Counted from the stretch's first letter, positions 19,492 through 30,546 are shown. The stretch is DNA of 64,000 bases from JTS-AC122 sp050246015 (GCA_050246015.1 JBFWWU010000001.1:372001-436000), one strand, 5' to 3'. Notes: a model not told the origin generated them from the letters alone. Numbers and translations are program-made.

Positions 19492-20235
19492 ATGCGCACC
19501 CGACAGGTCAGTGTTTCGATGCTCCCGCAACTCGTGCCGCCCGGGGGGCTGACCGGGCGCCTCGCGGTGGTCATCGACGTGCTCCGCGCGACGTCCACGA
19601 TCGTGCAGGCGATGTCGGCGGGCGCTCGAAGTGTTTCGCCGTGCATGACGCCCGAGGACGCGGTTCGCGTTCGCGAGGTGGCGACGACGGAACACGTGAT
19701 CCTCGGCGGCGAACGTGGCGCGCTGCCGGTGCCGGGGTTTGATCTTGGAAACTCCCCGCAGCAGTACACGCCCTCCGTGGTCGAAGGGAAGACGGTGGCG
19801 CTCTCGACGACGAACGGGACGCGGGCGATACTGGGATGCCTGGAGGCCGATGAGGTCCTGATCGCGTGTTTCGGGAACGCGTCGGCGGTGGCCGATGCGC
19901 TCGCTCGCGACGGCCGGCCGGTGCACCTGGTGTGTTCGGGCACGAACGGCGCCATCGCGGCGGAGGACTGCCTGGTCGCCGGGCACGTGATTGAACGGCT
20001 GCGGATGCGAGTGAGCGGGATCGAACCGTGCGACTCGGGGAGGATTGTTCATGCCTATTCGCAGCAAGCCGCGGCCGAGCCGGGAGGGGTGCTGCGCGAA
20101 CTGCGGCGCAGCGCGGGAGGCACGAACCTCGCGAGGGTCGGTTTGGAGGAGGACATCGCGTGGTGCTCGCGCGAAGACAGGACGACGGTGGTGCCCCGGT
20201 ATTGCAAACGCACCGGCGGCATCATCAATGGGTAG
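19492..20235 (+). CDS. comB: 2-phosphosulfolactate phosphatase (ComB family)
   Basis: 247 residues from ATG 19492. Family blocks are VVIDVLRATSTIVQAMSAGA near the N-terminus, LGGERGALPVPGFDLGNSP, and VVEGKTVALSTTNGTRAILGC with the STTNGT motif. ComB removes phosphate from 2-phosphosulfolactate. In methanogens this is step two of coenzyme M synthesis, while in bacteria the product sulfolactate serves other, often unclear, roles. ComA and ComC partners are not seen in the window. The family motif match is strong; the physiological role here is open. It is convergent with the next gene, 23 bases apart. Confidence 0.88.
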   Translation: MRTRQVSVSMLPQLVPPGGLTGRLAVVIDVLRATSTIVQAMSAGARSVSPCMTPEDAVRVREVATTEHVILGGERGALPVPGFDLGNSPQQYTPSVVEGKTVALSTTNGTRAILGCLEADEVLIACFGNASAVADALARDGRPVHLVCSGTNGAIAAEDCLVAGHVIERLRMRVSGIEPCDSGRIVHAYSQQAAAEPGGVLRELRRSAGGTNLARVGLEEDIAWCSREDRTTVVPRYCKRTGGIING

Positions 20236-20258
20236 AGGCCCTCGGGCGGCGGCGTGGC

Positions 20259-21452
20259 TCAGGAACTGGGGATCATCCGGCGGATGGTGCTGGGAGACTC
20301 CGGTTCGCCGGTGGTGGCGCTGAGGATCGCCGCGCCAGCCATGGACAAGACCATTGGATGGTTGATCGGCGGGTGCATCCTGGTCTGCTGCCTGCCGATG
20401 GGGGAAAGGGCGTCGGCGAACGCGAGCGTGGCTTCGCCGATGCGGTCGATGTCGCCGCGGCGACGCGCGGGTCGGCGACGTTCGAGCGGGGCGCCCGCGC
20501 GGTCCACCCAGTCGATGCCGGTGCTTGTGACGGTGAGGCGTCCGCCGGTATCGGTCGATCCATCGCCCAGCAGCGTGAGCGTGCGCGACCAGAGACCGGC
20601 GCAGTCGGAGACGAGCAGGCTGGCACCGCGTCCGTCGGAGTACCGCAGCGTCGCGCTGAGCGTGCCGCGCAGGGCTCGCACGGTCTGCAGCGACGGGCCG
20701 TGAGCGGCGGCGGAGAGTTTCGCTGTGGCGTGGCGCGGGGCGGCGTCGGCGGCGGGTGCGTAGGCGGCGTAGATGTCTTCGGGCTCTCCCAGCAGGTACG
20801 CGATGGTGTCCAGCGTGTCGATCAGCCGCGCCCCGGCCGAGGCCTGGACCGCCGAACCGACGTGCTGCATGTGCACGGCGCCGGTCCGGCCGAACGATTC
20901 GAGTTCGGAGGCTACGTCGATGAATGGGCCGGACAGCCGGAAGCGAGGGAACATCTCCGGCCAGAGCGTCGCGGCCGAAACGGACGCGGCGTCGGCGGCC
21001 GCGCCGGAATCCTGTGGACCGGCGATCAGGACGGGGTCCTGGGATGAGACAAACTCGAAGAGGCTCCCCGGGACGGCGGCGCTGGAGAGGACCGGCACGC
21101 CGCGGGCGATGCAGGCTCGCATCGCAGCGAGCATCGACGGATCCTCGGCGAAGCGGATGTCAGCGGCGCTGGCGATCCAGAGCAGGTCAATCGCGGAAGC
21201 GGATTCCGATGAGCCGCTCGATGTGACGCCCCTGGCCGCGGACCCGGCGCGGGGGCCGACAGAGAGCAGGAACTCCCTGAGGTCGTCGAACGGCTGGGCG
21301 GAGAGTGCCTGCGCTACCGCCGCGGCGCGGCCCGGTGCGGACGCGCCGGCATGCGCCACGCTCGCGCCAAGCCGCGCGACAACATCGGTGACGAACGTCG
21401 CCTGCTCGGGCTCGAGCCACACTCCGATCACGTGTCCCTGTGGTCCGCTCAC
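20259..21452 (-). CDS. Hypothetical protein, degenerate oxidoreductase-like fold
   Basis: 397 residues, Ala- and Ser-rich. A stretch IDLLWIASAADIRFAEDPSMLAAMRACIARGVPVLSS reads like the end of a Rossmann domain of the Gfo/Idh/MocA type, where the enzyme places the cofactor and the EKP motif. The expected GxGxxG at the N-terminus and the EKP/HH catalytic signatures are missing. The rest (HMQHVGSAVQASAGARLIDTLDTIAYLLG) could be the helical layer of the second domain. I infer a divergent, perhaps non-catalytic, relative and give no function. It lies tail to tail with comB. Confidence 0.6.
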   Translation of the reverse strand: MSGPQGHVIGVWLEPEQATFVTDVVARLGASVAHAGASAPGRAAAVAQALSAQPFDDLREFLLSVGPRAGSAARGVTSSGSSESASAIDLLWIASAADIRFAEDPSMLAAMRACIARGVPVLSSAAVPGSLFEFVSSQDPVLIAGPQDSGAAADAASVSAATLWPEMFPRFRLSGPFIDVASELESFGRTGAVHMQHVGSAVQASAGARLIDTLDTIAYLLGEPEDIYAAYAPAADAAPRHATAKLSAAAHGPSLQTVRALRGTLSATLRYSDGRGASLLVSDCAGLWSRTLTLLGDGSTDTGGRLTVTSTGIDWVDRAGAPLERRRPARRRGDIDRIGEATLAFADALSPIGRQQTRMHPPINHPMVLSMAGAAILSATTGEPESPSTIRRMIPSS

Positions 21453-21728
21453 GCGCCAATGGTACTCGCGCGGGCGGTGCGCTCAACCGCCGCGATGAAA
21501 CCGTGCGAACTGATTGGGTGAGACCAACTGTTTTTCTGAGCCGGACCGCGCAAGCGGCCGGTGGGAGCGCTCGGCGGCCCGGCGCTGCCGCGGGCCATGA
21601 GAACACGCCCCCCCTCCCCTCCCCGCCCCTCCCCGCCGGCTCGCGCCGGGCGTCTCAGATGTAAAAACATGGTCACATCACTTGATATCCGGGCACCCCG
21701 AGCCAGTCGGCCGCCCTTATCATGTCGC

Positions 21729-23258
21729 ATGAACACCCGCCTTCATCTTGTTGCCTGCATCGGGCTCGCCGCGGTCGCCGGTTCGCACGTTCGCGCCCAG
21801 AGCATGGACCGCTTGTGGCGGAACAACTGCATCAACTGTCACGGGCAGAATGGACAGGGTGGCGGAGCGGGGACGCGCTCGCTGCTGCTCGATGACCTGC
21901 TGGACCAGAAGCACGACCGCCCGTTCTTCGAGTCGATCAAGCACGGCGTGCCCGACAAGGGAATGGCCGCCTTCGGCGAAACGATGTCTGACGAAGAGAT
22001 CTGGGGGCTGGTGAACTACATCCGGGAACTCCAGGCCCGGGCCCGTCGCGAACGCGTCGGATCGATCAGCAAGAAGTTGGATTCGCAGGGCGTGTGCCAC
22101 ACGCAGCGCGCGGATTTCACCATCGAGACCGTCGCGACAACGGGTCTGCAGGTCCCCTGGTCTGTCGAGTTCCTTCCGATCAAAGGCGCGGAGGGCGGTG
22201 CACCGGGCCGCGTGATGATTGTCACGAATCGGCCGGGTCCGCTGATGGTGTTCGACCTCTCCGGCAAGGCCCTGGGCGTGATCGAGGGGACGCCGCGGGT
22301 ACGGGATCAAGGCCAGGGCGGGATGATGGACATCACGCTTCACCCCGACTATTCGAGCGGGCAGGACTGGGTGTATCTCGCGTACGCCGACCCGCTGGAA
22401 GGGAACGCCTCACGCGGGTTCACACGGATCGTCCGAGGCAAGATCAAGCAGGCCGGCGACGCGTGGCGATGGACGGACGAGCAGACGATCTTCAAGGCCA
22501 GGCCCGAGCACTACCTCAACGGCGATATCCACTTCGGGTGCAAGATCGTCTTCGATCACAAGGACCACAATATTCTCTTCTTCGGCATCGGCGAACGCGG
22601 ACGCGGCGAGCTCGCGCAGGACCTGACTCGGCCCAACGGCAAGATCTACCGCGTGCACGCCGACGGCTCGATCCCTTCTGACAATCCCTTCATCACCACC
22701 AAGGATGCCTACACCGCGATCTGGTCGTACGGGCACCGCAACCCGCAGGGGCTTGCGTTCGACTCGCTGGGCAACCTGTGGGACACCGAGCACGGGCCGC
22801 GCGGGGGGGACGAACTCAACCTGATCCAGCCGGGGCGGAACTATGGCTGGCCGCTGGTTTCGTTCGGGATCAACTACAGCGGCGCGGCGTACAAAGCGCC
22901 CTGGCCGGACCTGTACGGGAAGGAACTGACCGACCTCAACATCGTCATGCCGACCGATCGGTGGCTCCCTTCGATCGGGGCGTGCGGGCTGGAGTGCGTT
23001 CGATCGGACCTGTTCCCGAACTGGAAGGGGGATCTGCTCGCCGGGGGCTTGTCTGGCGCGAACGTGGACCGCATCCGGCTGACTCCGCCGCCGGCCGCGA
23101 CGACCGATGCGCCGTCGGCGCCGAGCGTGCTTGAGCGTGAAGAGGTGGTGCACGGGCTGGGACGGGTTCGCGACATCGTGTCCGCGCCCGACGGGTTGAT
23201 CTACATCGTGCTCAATGACCCCGACAAGGTCATCCGGCTGGTGCCGACGAAGCGGTGA
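21729..23258 (+). CDS. Exported cytochrome c / PQQ-type sugar dehydrogenase fusion
   Basis: 509 residues from ATG 21729, with a signal peptide to about residue 24 (V-R-A-Q). Residues 28-115 are a class I cytochrome c with heme motif CINCH (34-38) and a Met ligand in the KGMAAFGETMSDEEIW region. From about 135 to the end is a soluble-glucose-dehydrogenase-like beta-propeller: TGLQVPWSVEFLP, GQGGMMDITLHPDY, HFGCKIVFDHKD, IWSYGHRNPQGLAFD and WDTEHGPRGGDELNLIQPGRNYGWP. Substrate oxidation by the propeller with electrons leaving through the fused heme is the likely scheme, in the periplasm. The sugar is unknown. It is convergent with the DUF4230 gene, only 4 bases apart. Confidence 0.88.
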   Translation: MNTRLHLVACIGLAAVAGSHVRAQSMDRLWRNNCINCHGQNGQGGGAGTRSLLLDDLLDQKHDRPFFESIKHGVPDKGMAAFGETMSDEEIWGLVNYIRELQARARRERVGSISKKLDSQGVCHTQRADFTIETVATTGLQVPWSVEFLPIKGAEGGAPGRVMIVTNRPGPLMVFDLSGKALGVIEGTPRVRDQGQGGMMDITLHPDYSSGQDWVYLAYADPLEGNASRGFTRIVRGKIKQAGDAWRWTDEQTIFKARPEHYLNGDIHFGCKIVFDHKDHNILFFGIGERGRGELAQDLTRPNGKIYRVHADGSIPSDNPFITTKDAYTAIWSYGHRNPQGLAFDSLGNLWDTEHGPRGGDELNLIQPGRNYGWPLVSFGINYSGAAYKAPWPDLYGKELTDLNIVMPTDRWLPSIGACGLECVRSDLFPNWKGDLLAGGLSGANVDRIRLTPPPAATTDAPSAPSVLEREEVVHGLGRVRDIVSAPDGLIYIVLNDPDKVIRLVPTKR

Positions 23259-23262
23259 GATA

Positions 23263-24006
23263 TCAGGCGGCCGACCACTTGGCGACGAATGCCTTCCATC
23301 GCGGACGCGCGACGGAGGCGATGGATGCGGCCTTGGTCGCGGGCGATTCCGCGGGCCGCTCGATCGATTTTTCAGCGGGCCACTCGCACTCGACGACGAC
23401 GCCCATCATCCCAAAGAGCGTGTGGATCTGCCGTTCGGCGGCGGCTCGCGCCTCGGCGTGGTACCGCGCGTCCCACGCCTCGAAGAGCGACGACGCCTGG
23501 TGCTGCGCGCGGTCCATGAGTTCCTTCTGCCGATCGGCGGTCATCGGGATCAGGTCCAGCAGACCGAGGACTCGCGCGCTCTGGATGTCGTAGGGCGTCA
23601 TGTTGGTCAGGCGCAGCCTCCCCTCCACCGCGGGGAGCGACAGCCTGTATTTTCCGGGCCCCAGGGTCTGCACGTCCTCAGGTCGCACGCAGGCCAGGTC
23701 CACCCAGTACTGCTTCTCGAAATGAAAGATCATGGCGAGTTTGGCCTGATTGAAGATGAGGGGCGGGAGCCACGACCACCCGGCCGACGCCGTCGCGATT
23801 TCCTTGGCGCTGACTTCCAGCGCGACGAGCTTGCCGACGGATCGGACGCGGTCGGCGATCATCTGAAGATCAACGCGATCATCGCGCCATTTCGGACCCG
23901 CGGGTCTGCCACGGCGCCAGCGGCGCGAGACGTACCACACCGCCGCGGCGCCGATCGTGACGCCGCACAGCACGAGGATGAACGACGAGGGGTCGAGAAT
24001 TGGCAT
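23263..24006 (-). CDS. DUF4230-like membrane-anchored protein
   Basis: 247 residues from ATG 24006 (a start at 24045 is possible). One N-terminal membrane anchor covers about residues 7-27, followed by Arg-rich cytosol-facing or stop-transfer residues. The body contains LIFNQAKLAMIFHFEKQYWVDLACVRPEDVQ, KYRLSLPAVEGRL and RQKELMDRAQHQASSLFEAWDARYHAEARAAAERQIHTLFG, an order that fits the DUF4230 family: a beta domain, then a long amphipathic helix. Function unknown for the family. The final 40 residues are Pro/Ala-rich. It diverges from the gene at 24277. Confidence 0.7.
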   Translation of the reverse strand: MPILDPSSFILVLCGVTIGAAAVWYVSRRWRRGRPAGPKWRDDRVDLQMIADRVRSVGKLVALEVSAKEIATASAGWSWLPPLIFNQAKLAMIFHFEKQYWVDLACVRPEDVQTLGPGKYRLSLPAVEGRLRLTNMTPYDIQSARVLGLLDLIPMTADRQKELMDRAQHQASSLFEAWDARYHAEARAAAERQIHTLFGMMGVVVECEWPAEKSIERPAESPATKAASIASVARPRWKAFVAKWSAA

Positions 24007-24276
24007 GGCAAAGGGTTGTTCGTAATTTCGCGCACGCCATTTCATGGGGTCAGGGGGCGATGCCCGGCAGAAAGTGAGGAAGAATTCTCGGGCCGTCTCG
24101 AACCGGCACAGTCGTGTGCGTATGGTTTTGAGACGGGCCCGGGTGTATGCAACCCGCGGCGTCCGTCTGATTCTGTGACACGTGTTGGCATTTCGGAAGC
24201 CGCGCGACGTTGTCGGCGACTCCGACGATTGTGCCTGTCCAAGCCATCCTCTGGGGGGGCGAACAAAACGTCGTCC

Positions 24277-25845
24277 ATGACCGACAAAGCCATCCAGATA
24301 TTTGGCGATCTCGCTCGAACGTGGCTCGCAGACAATCCCCAGCGCCGAGAATCGCTGCGCATGCTGGGCGAGTTACTGCTGGAACTCTCGCAGGCGCCCG
24401 AGCCGACCGCGGGCTCGATTGATGATGGGTCGTCCGAGGGGCCCCCGGGGGCGGCCCCGATAGCAAGCAGACCGGCGCCCATCCGGCCGCCGGAGATCAG
24501 AGGCCCGAGGTCAGTCGTCCCGCTGCGCATCGGTGATTCGATTCAGCACATCGAGGTCCGTGGTGGCGGGGAGGGGGCGATCGGGGCCGCGGCGGCCGCG
24601 GCGGAACGGCCCGCCGCCCCGGGGTACGACGCGGCGCACGTGCTCCCGGAACTGCCGGACCTGGAAGCGCTGGCGAGCCGGTGCGAGCATGCGGCCCGGG
24701 CGGCCCGGTTCGCGGCGGGCACGACGCCGCAGGAGCGCACGCCCGAATGGCGCGTCGAGGCGGGCGAGTTCGTGCAGCGTGCGATCGCACTGGGCAACTC
24801 GCGCGGGCCGTGGTCGCTGGAGAGCGAGTCCGCGTTCGACCGGGCCGCGCTGGTTCGACTGGCGGATTGCTTCGACAACGTCGCCCGCGCCGCGCGCGTG
24901 ATCAGTTTGTCGCGGAAGGACGTCGAAGGGTCGCGGCTCGTCGAGCCGCGCTCGACCGAGGAGAGGGAGATCATCCTGCTGCTGGCCGAAGCGCAGTCGG
25001 CACTGCGCATCGCGGCCGAACCGTTCGGACAAAGCCGCGACGAGGACCAGTACACGGCGTTCCGCTGGCTGCGGCTGGTCACCGAGCGCGAACGCATCTA
25101 CCTCGACCGGTTCATGCGGATGGACGATCCGGGCGACCCGCACGCCGCGGCCGAACTCTCGGAGCGCGTCAGCGCGGTGGAGCAATCACTCTCGAAGCGC
25201 AAAGAGGCTCGGACCGAGCACAAGTCGCGGCGCGGGAAGATCCGCTACCACGTCAAGCGGTTGCTCGCTGATCCGGATGTCGGCGATCCGGCGGACTGGA
25301 ACTCGCTGGGCGCCGCGATGTCTCAACTCATGGCCCGCGGAGAGTCCGCGGCGGCGATGAACTCGCTGATCGCCGATCTGAGGCAATCGCGGATCTGGCA
25401 GCACGCGCCGGCTCAACTCGCCGAAGCGCTGGCCGCGGCAGACGAGGACGACGGCGCCGCGCCGCCGCGGGAATACGGGCCGAGCGTTCATCGCGTGCGT
25501 GACTGGTTGCGCGGGTCGCGGGTCGTCGTGATCGGGGGCGAGCGTCGCCCGGATGCCGCGGCGCGGATCGCCGGCGCGTTTGACCTGGCTGATCTGGAGT
25601 GGGTCGGACTGGGGGAACATTCGTCATCGGCGCCGCTTCGTCCGGAGATCATGCGGGCGGAGACGAAACTCGTGCTGGTGCTCGTCAAACTGGCGGGGCA
25701 CGCGCACGTGGAAGATTCGCGTCGGTGGTCGCGTGAAGCGGGCAAGCCGTGCGTGCTGCTGCGCGCGGGGTACAACCCGGAGCAGATCGCCGCGTCGATT
25801 CTGGAACAGGTGAGCGACCTGGCGCCCGCGCCGGATGCGAACTGA
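24277..25845 (+). CDS. Uncharacterised protein with a C-terminal DUF2325-like domain
   Basis: 522 residues from ATG 24277; the open frame upstream of it is a shadow. The N-terminal 80 residues are helical (AIQIFGDLARTWLADNPQRRESLRMLGELLLEL), and a Pro/Arg/Gly-rich segment runs to about 130. A long helical middle (160-400) contains coiled-coil-like charged heptads (SERVSAVEQSLSKRKEARTEHK). The last 110 residues (VVVIGGERRPDAAARIAGAF, LEWVGLGEHSS, ETKLVLVLVKLAGHAHVED, GKPCVLLRAGYNPEQI) resemble DUF2325, a small Rossmann-like module of unknown ligand. There is no signal peptide or membrane segment. I do not know the function; the DUF2325 similarity is by eye. Confidence 0.72.
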   Translation: MTDKAIQIFGDLARTWLADNPQRRESLRMLGELLLELSQAPEPTAGSIDDGSSEGPPGAAPIASRPAPIRPPEIRGPRSVVPLRIGDSIQHIEVRGGGEGAIGAAAAAAERPAAPGYDAAHVLPELPDLEALASRCEHAARAARFAAGTTPQERTPEWRVEAGEFVQRAIALGNSRGPWSLESESAFDRAALVRLADCFDNVARAARVISLSRKDVEGSRLVEPRSTEEREIILLLAEAQSALRIAAEPFGQSRDEDQYTAFRWLRLVTERERIYLDRFMRMDDPGDPHAAAELSERVSAVEQSLSKRKEARTEHKSRRGKIRYHVKRLLADPDVGDPADWNSLGAAMSQLMARGESAAAMNSLIADLRQSRIWQHAPAQLAEALAAADEDDGAAPPREYGPSVHRVRDWLRGSRVVVIGGERRPDAAARIAGAFDLADLEWVGLGEHSSSAPLRPEIMRAETKLVLVLVKLAGHAHVEDSRRWSREAGKPCVLLRAGYNPEQIAASILEQVSDLAPAPDAN

Positions 25846-25873
25846 TCGGGTTGCATGATGAGTACCCGCCGGG

Positions 25874-25905
25874 AAAAAACAGGAGGCGTGCCATCGGGCA
25901 CGCCT
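25874..25905 (-). terminator. Rho-independent terminator for the surface-protein gene
   Basis: A 9-bp perfect stem (AGGCGTGCC/GGCACGCCT, loop of four) is followed on the minus strand, after CCTG, by six T. It lies 31 bases past the stop of the minus-strand gene at 25936. Confidence 0.8.
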
Positions 25906-25935
25906 GCATGTGTGGAGGGATGTCGGGCGCCTGGT

Positions 25936-26694
25936 CTAGCGGCGGCGTCGCCGCGCCAGCACACCGGCGAAAGCGATGAGCGACGCCGACGCGGGCGCGG
26001 GCACGACGGTGAAGATGCTGGTGCCGCTGGCGATGTCGTTGGCGGACAGGGTGAAGGTGAAGCGAGAAGAGATATCGCTGACGTCGCCGGGGATGGGGGC
26101 GAACCCGCCGCCGCCGGGGTAGTCGGATGAGAAACTTGTTGAGCCGAAGGGGGTGGGGGCGGAGACGGGGGCGCTGAAGAAGCCGCGGAAGGTGGTGCCG
26201 GTGGGGGCGATGCCGTTGTACTGGGCGATGTACATGCCGGCCGGGTTGGTGGGGGAGAGGGTGACGCCGTCGCCGTCGAGATCGGTAGCGGTGATACCGG
26301 CCGAGGCCTGGCCGACCGCGCCGTTGATGGAGGCGAACGAGACGAGGGCGGAGGAGATCGTAAAGGCGGTTTCGAGGGAGCCGGCCATGATGCTGAAGTT
26401 CAGGGCGACCTCGGGATCCTCGTGGACGAGCAGCGAGCCGCCGCAGAGCATCGCGATGGTGTTGCCGCTGGCGTCGTTCATGGGGACTTCACCCTCGAAG
26501 TTCCACTGGAACTCGCCGGGGGCGGACCATTGACCGTCGGCGATGCGCACGACGTGGGTCGCCGACCCGAGCGAACTGGTCGCCTGGATCACGAAGACCT
26601 GCTCGGAGATATCCGCGCGAGCGACGCAGACGCCTGTTGAGAGAGAAAGCCCTGCCGCGAGAAGCGGCGCCGAAAGACCCTTGAGAGAACGCAT
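25936..26694 (-). CDS. Secreted protein with a PEP-CTERM-like sorting tail
   Basis: 252 residues from ATG 26694, with GGAG nine bases upstream. Signal peptide: residues 1-27 (MRSLKGL..., A-R-A). The middle is a Gly/Ser/Thr-rich beta protein with no recognised domain (DLDGDGVTLSP could be a calcium-like turn). The tail TVVPAPASASLIAFAGVLARRRRR has the three parts of a PEP-CTERM anchor: a VPAPAS short motif, a hydrophobic stretch and a run of Arg. In this scheme an exosortase cleaves at the motif and the protein is anchored or released at the envelope. VPAPAS rather than VPEPS is common in planctomycete relatives. Its terminator follows directly. Confidence 0.82.
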   Translation of the reverse strand: MRSLKGLSAPLLAAGLSLSTGVCVARADISEQVFVIQATSSLGSATHVVRIADGQWSAPGEFQWNFEGEVPMNDASGNTIAMLCGGSLLVHEDPEVALNFSIMAGSLETAFTISSALVSFASINGAVGQASAGITATDLDGDGVTLSPTNPAGMYIAQYNGIAPTGTTFRGFFSAPVSAPTPFGSTSFSSDYPGGGGFAPIPGDVSDISSRFTFTLSANDIASGTSIFTVVPAPASASLIAFAGVLARRRRR

Positions 26695-28455
<1,761 letters not shown>

Positions 28456-28467
28456 TCGGCCCGGGAT

Positions 28468-29655
28468 TCAGCGCGCGAGTTGGTCGCTCTGCTGGACAAA
28501 CCGGTCGGCCGTCCAGTGAGAATCGGCGCGAACGACGATTTCGCCGTTTGCGCGCGGCCCGTCGGCGCGGGCGCCGCGCTGGATCCGCACCAGTTCCGAG
28601 TGGGACGTGAGGTAGTGCAGCGAGCGAGCGCGGAACTCGTCGATCGAGCCAAACCCGTGGCGGTCCATGAAGGCTTCGAGTTCAGCGGTCAGGCGGCGGA
28701 TGAGCCGGTAGCCATGGATCATGACGCCGGTGCACACCTGAACACAGGCGGCGCCGAGCAGGATGAACTGCGCCGCATCGCCACCGGATTCGATCCCCCC
28801 CATCGCGCTCAGGGTGGGCCGACGCTGCGCGCCAGCGCCGGCGGCCTGCTCGATCACCCGCGCCACCTGCGACGCCATGCGCAGCGCGATTGGCCTGATC
28901 GCCCGGCCGGAATATCCCCCGGCGGTGCTGAAGCCATCCACCGCCGGCTCGGGCCTGAGCGTCTCCAGGTTCACCTCCATGATGCTCAGCACCGTGTTGA
29001 TCGCGCTGATCCCGTCACACCCGGCCTCGATGGCGGCGCGAGCGGGCGCGGCAATGTCGGTGATGTTCGGCGTCATCTTCGCCCACACCGGGACACGCGA
29101 CACGCGCCTGACCCATCCGCAGATCTCGCGCACCAGGTCGGCATCCTGTCCGATCGCCGACCCCATCTTGCGCTCGGGCAGGCCGTGCGGGCACGAGAAG
29201 TTGAGTTCCAGCGCGTCGACCCCGGTCGCCTGCGTGCGCTCGACGATCTCTTCCCACGCCCGGCGCGAGCAACCCTCGGTGATCGACGCGATCAGGATTC
29301 GATCGGGATACTGCTTTTTCAACCGTTTGAAATCGTCGAGCCAGTCCTCGAAGGGGCGGTCGCTGATCAGTTCGATATTCTCCCAGCCCACGATCTCACC
29401 GGCCGGCCCGTGGCCATTTCGCGAGGCGGCGTGTGGGCCGCCGACCCGCAGGCGCGCATATCGCGGCGAGACATTCACGATGCGCCCGGCATCCAGACAC
29501 GCCGTCTTGCTGACCACCGCCCCCCATCCCTCATCGAACGCCTTGGCGATCACATTCGCGTTCGTCCCCGGAGGCCCCGACGCGATCACGAACGGATTGG
29601 GCAGCCGCAGGCCGTTGACGGTGACTTCGAGCGTGGCCAATCCGCGTACTCCCAA
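28468..29655 (-). CDS. Dihydropyrimidine/dihydroorotate dehydrogenase-like flavoprotein (PreA type)
   Basis: 395 residues. FMN TIM barrel with LEVTVNGLRLPNPFVIASGPPGTNANVIAKAFDEGWGAVVSKTA at the N-terminus, LELNFSCPHGLPERKMG with the active-site Cys at 155, VPVWAKMTPNITDI, GGYSGRAIRPIALRMASQV and SAMGGIESGGDAAQFILLGA for phosphate binding. This is the order of PreA, the catalytic subunit of bacterial dihydropyrimidine dehydrogenase. PreA usually carries a C-terminal 4Fe-4S domain and works with PreT; here the C-terminus has no Cys cluster and no PreT gene is adjacent. It may use another electron partner. The start at 29655 fits the family N-terminus. Confidence 0.85.
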   Translation of the reverse strand: MGVRGLATLEVTVNGLRLPNPFVIASGPPGTNANVIAKAFDEGWGAVVSKTACLDAGRIVNVSPRYARLRVGGPHAASRNGHGPAGEIVGWENIELISDRPFEDWLDDFKRLKKQYPDRILIASITEGCSRRAWEEIVERTQATGVDALELNFSCPHGLPERKMGSAIGQDADLVREICGWVRRVSRVPVWAKMTPNITDIAAPARAAIEAGCDGISAINTVLSIMEVNLETLRPEPAVDGFSTAGGYSGRAIRPIALRMASQVARVIEQAAGAGAQRRPTLSAMGGIESGGDAAQFILLGAACVQVCTGVMIHGYRLIRRLTAELEAFMDRHGFGSIDEFRARSLHYLTSHSELVRIQRGARADGPRANGEIVVRADSHWTADRFVQQSDQLAR

Positions 29656-29814
29656 TGCCTGTTTGATGGCGGCGAGATCCGATCGTTATCCAAACATTGC
29701 TCTATCGGTCTGACAGAACATCGTAGGGTCGTGCGGCGGCGTCCACCCGCCGGACGTCGATCTCAGCATCGACTGATCGGAAATCCCACGCCGCGTTCGA
29801 CCAATGATCCGCGG

Positions 29815-30546
29815 ATGCCCGTGGCGCCCTTTTCCACCAATGCGCTCCACCACGTTCGGCGTGCGGCGCTCGCCCTGTGGCTGCTGGTCCCCGTGCCCAC
29901 CATCGGCGCGCTCATGGCTCTGTGGCTCGCGCCCGGTCCGATCGGGGGGGCGGTGTACGCCTTCGCGAAGTTCTGGCTGCTGGCGCTCCCGCTGGCATGG
30001 ACGATCCTGATCGATCGCCAGCCACCCCTTGGCGTGGTCGTCACGCCGTCTCGCACTCGCCGCGGACACTCACTCATCGTTGGGGCGATGCTTGGGGTGG
30101 TGATTTCCGCCGGCATCGTCGGCGTCTTCCTGCTGCTGCGCTCGACCTTTGGCGTCAACGCCGCGGATCTCCGCGCCACCGCCACCGACGCCGGATTCGG
30201 CTCCCCCGCGAACTATCTCCTCTTCGGCGCCTATCTGGCGCTCGTCAACTCGCTGCTTGAGGAATACGTCTGGCGCTGGTTCGCATTCCGCGCCGCTGCC
30301 TCGCTCATGCCGCCGATGATCGCGGTGCCCGTGTCGGCTCTGTTCTTCACACTGCATCATGTTGTCGTGCTCGCCGCGTATTTCCCGGTGGTGCTGACGG
30401 CGCTGGGCTCGCTGGGCGTGTTCATCGGCGGGTGCGTCTGGTCGGGGTGCTTTCTCCGATACGGATCGATCTGGCCGGGGTATGTCAGCCACGCCATCGT
30501 CGATGTCGCGATCCTCTATGTTGGCTGGCAACTGCTGTTCGCGTGA
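29815..30546 (+). CDS. CPBP-family intramembrane metalloprotease
   Basis: 243 residues from ATG 29815; the long open frame upstream is the shadow of the PreA-like gene. About six to seven hydrophobic segments. Motif 1 is EEYVWRW with Glu149, Glu150 and Arg154; motif 2 is FFTLHH with His181/182; a third is the SHAIVDVA block near residue 227. These are the CPBP (Rce1/Abi) catalytic residues. Bacterial members process membrane proteins or peptides, or confer self-immunity. No bacteriocin-like peptide gene is beside it. It precedes the flagellar operon by 189 bases. Confidence 0.87.
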   Translation: MPVAPFSTNALHHVRRAALALWLLVPVPTIGALMALWLAPGPIGGAVYAFAKFWLLALPLAWTILIDRQPPLGVVVTPSRTRRGHSLIVGAMLGVVISAGIVGVFLLLRSTFGVNAADLRATATDAGFGSPANYLLFGAYLALVNSLLEEYVWRWFAFRAAASLMPPMIAVPVSALFFTLHHVVVLAAYFPVVLTALGSLGVFIGGCVWSGCFLRYGSIWPGYVSHAIVDVAILYVGWQLLFA

